Below are positions 60,076 to 60,277 of a DNA stretch of 60,277 nt, piece after piece. The translations under genes and the position numbers were made by a program. The stretch spans positions 1-60,277 of the forward strand of contig NZ_ACEP01000112.1 in the NCBI RefSeq assembly GCF_000173975.1. Reading direction: 5' to 3'. Position 1 is the first letter of the stretch. The number at the start of each line of letters is the position of its first letter. The notes under the pieces were generated by a model. The model made no database searches. It worked only from the letters and a program-made list of their open reading frames with translations, and was not told the origin of the DNA. This DNA is from Anaerobutyricum hallii DSM 3353 (GTDB taxonomy: Bacteria > Bacillota > Clostridia > Lachnospirales > Lachnospiraceae).

Positions 60076-60277
60076 CTATTTAATTCATTAAGCAAACTAC
60101 AGACGAAGCCAGTGAAGTTCATAAGCCATATTTGTGCTTTTAGTCGCGGCGCGTTGAATGTTCGCTCCACGCGCTCGCATCCAACACTTGCTCCGAGACC
60201 ACAAATATGGCTTATGAACTTCACTGGCTTCTGTACTGTGGCTGGAGAGGATGAATTAAATGGAAAGTGGGAGGATT
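60076..60277. repeat. R1 hairpin element, copy D (runs off the window)
   Basis: Almost identical to copy C: TTTAATTCATTAAGCAAAC, arm CTACAGACGAAGCCAGTGAA, core with TTTTAGTCGCGGCG, GTTGAATGTTCGC and CATCCAACACTTGCTCCGAG, then the complementary arm to about 60240. The segment after the arm begins like copy C (GATGAATTAAA) but diverges (TGGAAAGTGGGAGG) at the edge. Right end not seen. Confidence 0.85.

Overview
The window is low-GC Firmicutes DNA, most likely a gut Lachnospiraceae (Clostridia). I base this on the gene families: DUF3881, DUF4446, DUF5714, DUF6442, a TnpV remnant and a YesM/YesN sensor with sugar-binding partners. I cannot fix the genus. The right end is close to the replication origin: a chromosomal parA (soj) and parB (spo0J) pair lies between two perfect parS palindromes. 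There is no full rRNA, CRISPR array or intact IS element, and only one tRNA (Arg, CCU).

Layout. 0-9 kb: lipid kinase, OmpR-type two-component system, sulfotransferase-like protein, two Hsp20 genes behind a CIRCE-like promoter, and a second two-component system. 9-17.3 kb: a HipBA toxin-antitoxin pair with two identical upstream palindromes, a heterodimeric ABC exporter with a MarR regulator and a cytidylate-kinase-like gene, and a CsoR-type metal repressor with an unusual histidine-rich front half. 17.5-30.7 kb: methyltransferase, GPH sugar symporter, YesN/YesM with two membrane-anchored sugar-binding-like proteins, a RACo-like ASKHA ferredoxin protein, and small housekeeping enzymes.

30.7-56.2 kb is an accessory region, apparently a decaying integrated plasmid or mobilizable element lying against tRNA-Arg(CCU). 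It holds a replication initiator (RepA_N), ParB-ParA-ParB, a palindrome-rich stretch, oriT-like hairpins with MobC and relaxase, two unrelated integrase fragments, a TnpV fragment and an XRE/ImmA switch beside a broken Y-family polymerase. Cargo includes arsenate reductase, DUF5714, several regulator/enzyme pairs, a redox cluster under a LysR regulator, and YjdF with its riboswitch. Many genes here are truncated, fused or internally deleted. 56.2-60.3 kb is core chromosome.

The most unusual signals are two families of dispersed, non-coding, hairpin-forming repeats. Family R1 (four copies) has a conserved core of about 62 nt between long arms. The arms differ in sequence between copies but stay self-complementary within each copy, and the inner stem shows compensatory changes. 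Family R2 (five full or partial copies) is a MITE-like element with ends CTAGAGCGTGTTTGAAAAA. Other notable items are a ParA that has lost its Walker B region, a chimeric HTH-ParB-ParA mini-gene, three operator palindromes in the XRE/polymerase intergenic region, and scars in which the same acetyltransferase tail lies beside different genes.
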